A DNA stretch of 64,000 bases from Hyphomicrobiales bacterium (GTDB lineage Bacteria; Pseudomonadota; Alphaproteobacteria; Rhizobiales; Rhizobiaceae): the NCBI GenBank assembly GCA_900469615.1, contig UBYA01000001.1, positions 186,001-250,000 of the forward strand, given 5' to 3'. Both the position numbers and the translations under genes were made by a program. Numbering within the stretch: the first letter of the stretch is position 1; every line of letters begins with the position of its first letter. This document shows, piece after piece, positions 63,518 through 64,000 of this stretch. The notes below the pieces were generated by a model. That model saw only the letters and a program-made list of their open reading frames with translations, searched no databases and was not told the origin of the DNA.

Positions 63518-64000
63518 TTAGTTCTTCTTCACGTACACGCCGGGCACGATGGGCTGGCTTTCCGGAACGCTTTCGCCAGCCTTGACCTTGATGGCCGTGT
63601 CGACGGCAAGCTTGCCCATCTGGTCAGGGAACTGCTGGATGACGCCGACCATGTCGGGGTCCGTGTCGACCGCCTTGATCGCTTCCGGCATGCCGTCAAA
63701 GCCGATCACCTTCACCTTGCCGCCGAGCCCGGCGGATTTCACGGCGACGGACGCAGCAAGCGCGGCATCGTCACCGAAGCCGAAAATGCCGTTGATATCG
63801 GGATTGGCCTGCAGCATGTTCTGCGCCACGGCCAGAGCCTCGGCGCGCGTGATGCCGGTCTGGATCGAGACGATCTTGATGTCGGGATGCTTTGCGATCG
63901 CATCCTTGAAGCCGTTCACGCGGTTGACCACGGACTGCACCAGCGGATAGTCGATGATGGCGACATTGCCCTTGCCGCCGAGCTGCTGCGCCATCAGTTC
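63518..64000 (-). CDS. Sugar ABC substrate-binding protein, RbsB-type (N-terminus outside window)
   Basis: The visible C-terminal 160 residues belong to a Peripla_BP_4 (RbsB) protein: NVAIIDYPLVQSVVNRVNGF, GIFGFGDDAALAASVAVKSA, VKVIGFDGMPEAIKAVDTDP, and the ending VPESQPIVPGVYVKKN. The rest, with the signal peptide, lies to the right of the window. First gene of the leftward operon (binding protein, ATPase, permease, kinase, KbaZ, LacI). Ligand probably a hexose or hexitol on the basis of the downstream enzymes. Confidence 0.9.
   Translation of the reverse strand, partial: ELMAQQLGGKGNVAIIDYPLVQSVVNRVNGFKDAIAKHPDIKIVSIQTGITRAEALAVAQNMLQANPDINGIFGFGDDAALAASVAVKSAGLGGKVKVIGFDGMPEAIKAVDTDPDMVGVIQQFPDQMGKLAVDTAIKVKAGESVPESQPIVPGVYVKKN

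Overview
The window is high-GC alphaproteobacterial DNA, most likely from a Rhizobiaceae-type member of the Hyphomicrobiales. The basis is the gene repertoire: many ABC importers, Ugp, DUF1236 and GCG_CRPN small secreted proteins, an FnrL/FixK-type box pair and a KbaZ/PfkB sugar locus. Nearly every base is in transport, regulation or peripheral catabolism. I see no rRNA, tRNA, IS element, phage gene or CRISPR array, and no ribosomal or replication gene. It reads like a chromid, megaplasmid or accessory part of a chromosome.

Layout. 1-5.0 kb: a truncated RbbA-type ABC ATPase with its HlyD-type partner, a DUF4239 membrane protein and a BASS-family transporter. 5.0-13.9 kb: iron locus 1 (ECF sigma, FecR, STN-type TonB-dependent receptor, Tat-dependent binding protein, fused FhuB-type permease), facing a PvdE/SyrD-type exporter. 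14.5-17.2 kb: a GNAT and CBS-BON pair divergent from a tandem universal stress protein, separated by two mirror-image FNR/FixK boxes, then a small secreted protein. 17.4-22.5 kb: ugpBAEC-type importer plus an SDR. 22.9-28 kb: PACE efflux pump with divergent LysR, a Crp/Fnr regulator, two small secreted candidates (one Cys-rich, one His-tailed), a GST and a methyltransferase. 28.1-33.4 kb: RND pump with adaptor, and a VOC protein. 33.6-40.7 kb: iron locus 2, with the same gene order as locus 1 on the other strand. 41.3-48.4 kb: DUF1236 protein, a LysR/SDR/RraA/DapA-like catabolic cluster, a PAS-GGDEF protein and an FAD/NAD(P)-binding protein. 48.5-56.4 kb: a GntR-controlled oligopeptide-type ABC operon with a creatinase/DoeA-like M24 hydrolase and a flavin reductase. 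56.9-64 kb: an IalB-domain protein, then a LacI-controlled sugar operon (KbaZ, PfkB kinase, RbsC/RbsA/RbsB-type transporter) cut by the window end.

How the genes work together. The two iron loci are complete cell-surface signalling and import routes, from outer membrane receptor through FecR and sigma factor to periplasmic binding protein and inner-membrane permease, but both lack the ABC ATPase, so a shared or distant ATPase is implied. The stress block looks like a low-oxygen FNR/FixK regulon. Three catabolic units each pair a dedicated regulator with its genes: LysR with SDR/RraA/DapA-like, GntR with Dpp-like/M24/flavin reductase, and LacI with KbaZ/PfkB/ABC. Their substrates cannot be read from sequence alone, except that the last fits D-tagatose or a related hexose or hexitol.

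Functions are by family recognition from translated sequence without database searches. Many start sites were moved inside the longest open frame on the basis of ribosome binding sites, signal peptides or domain starts.
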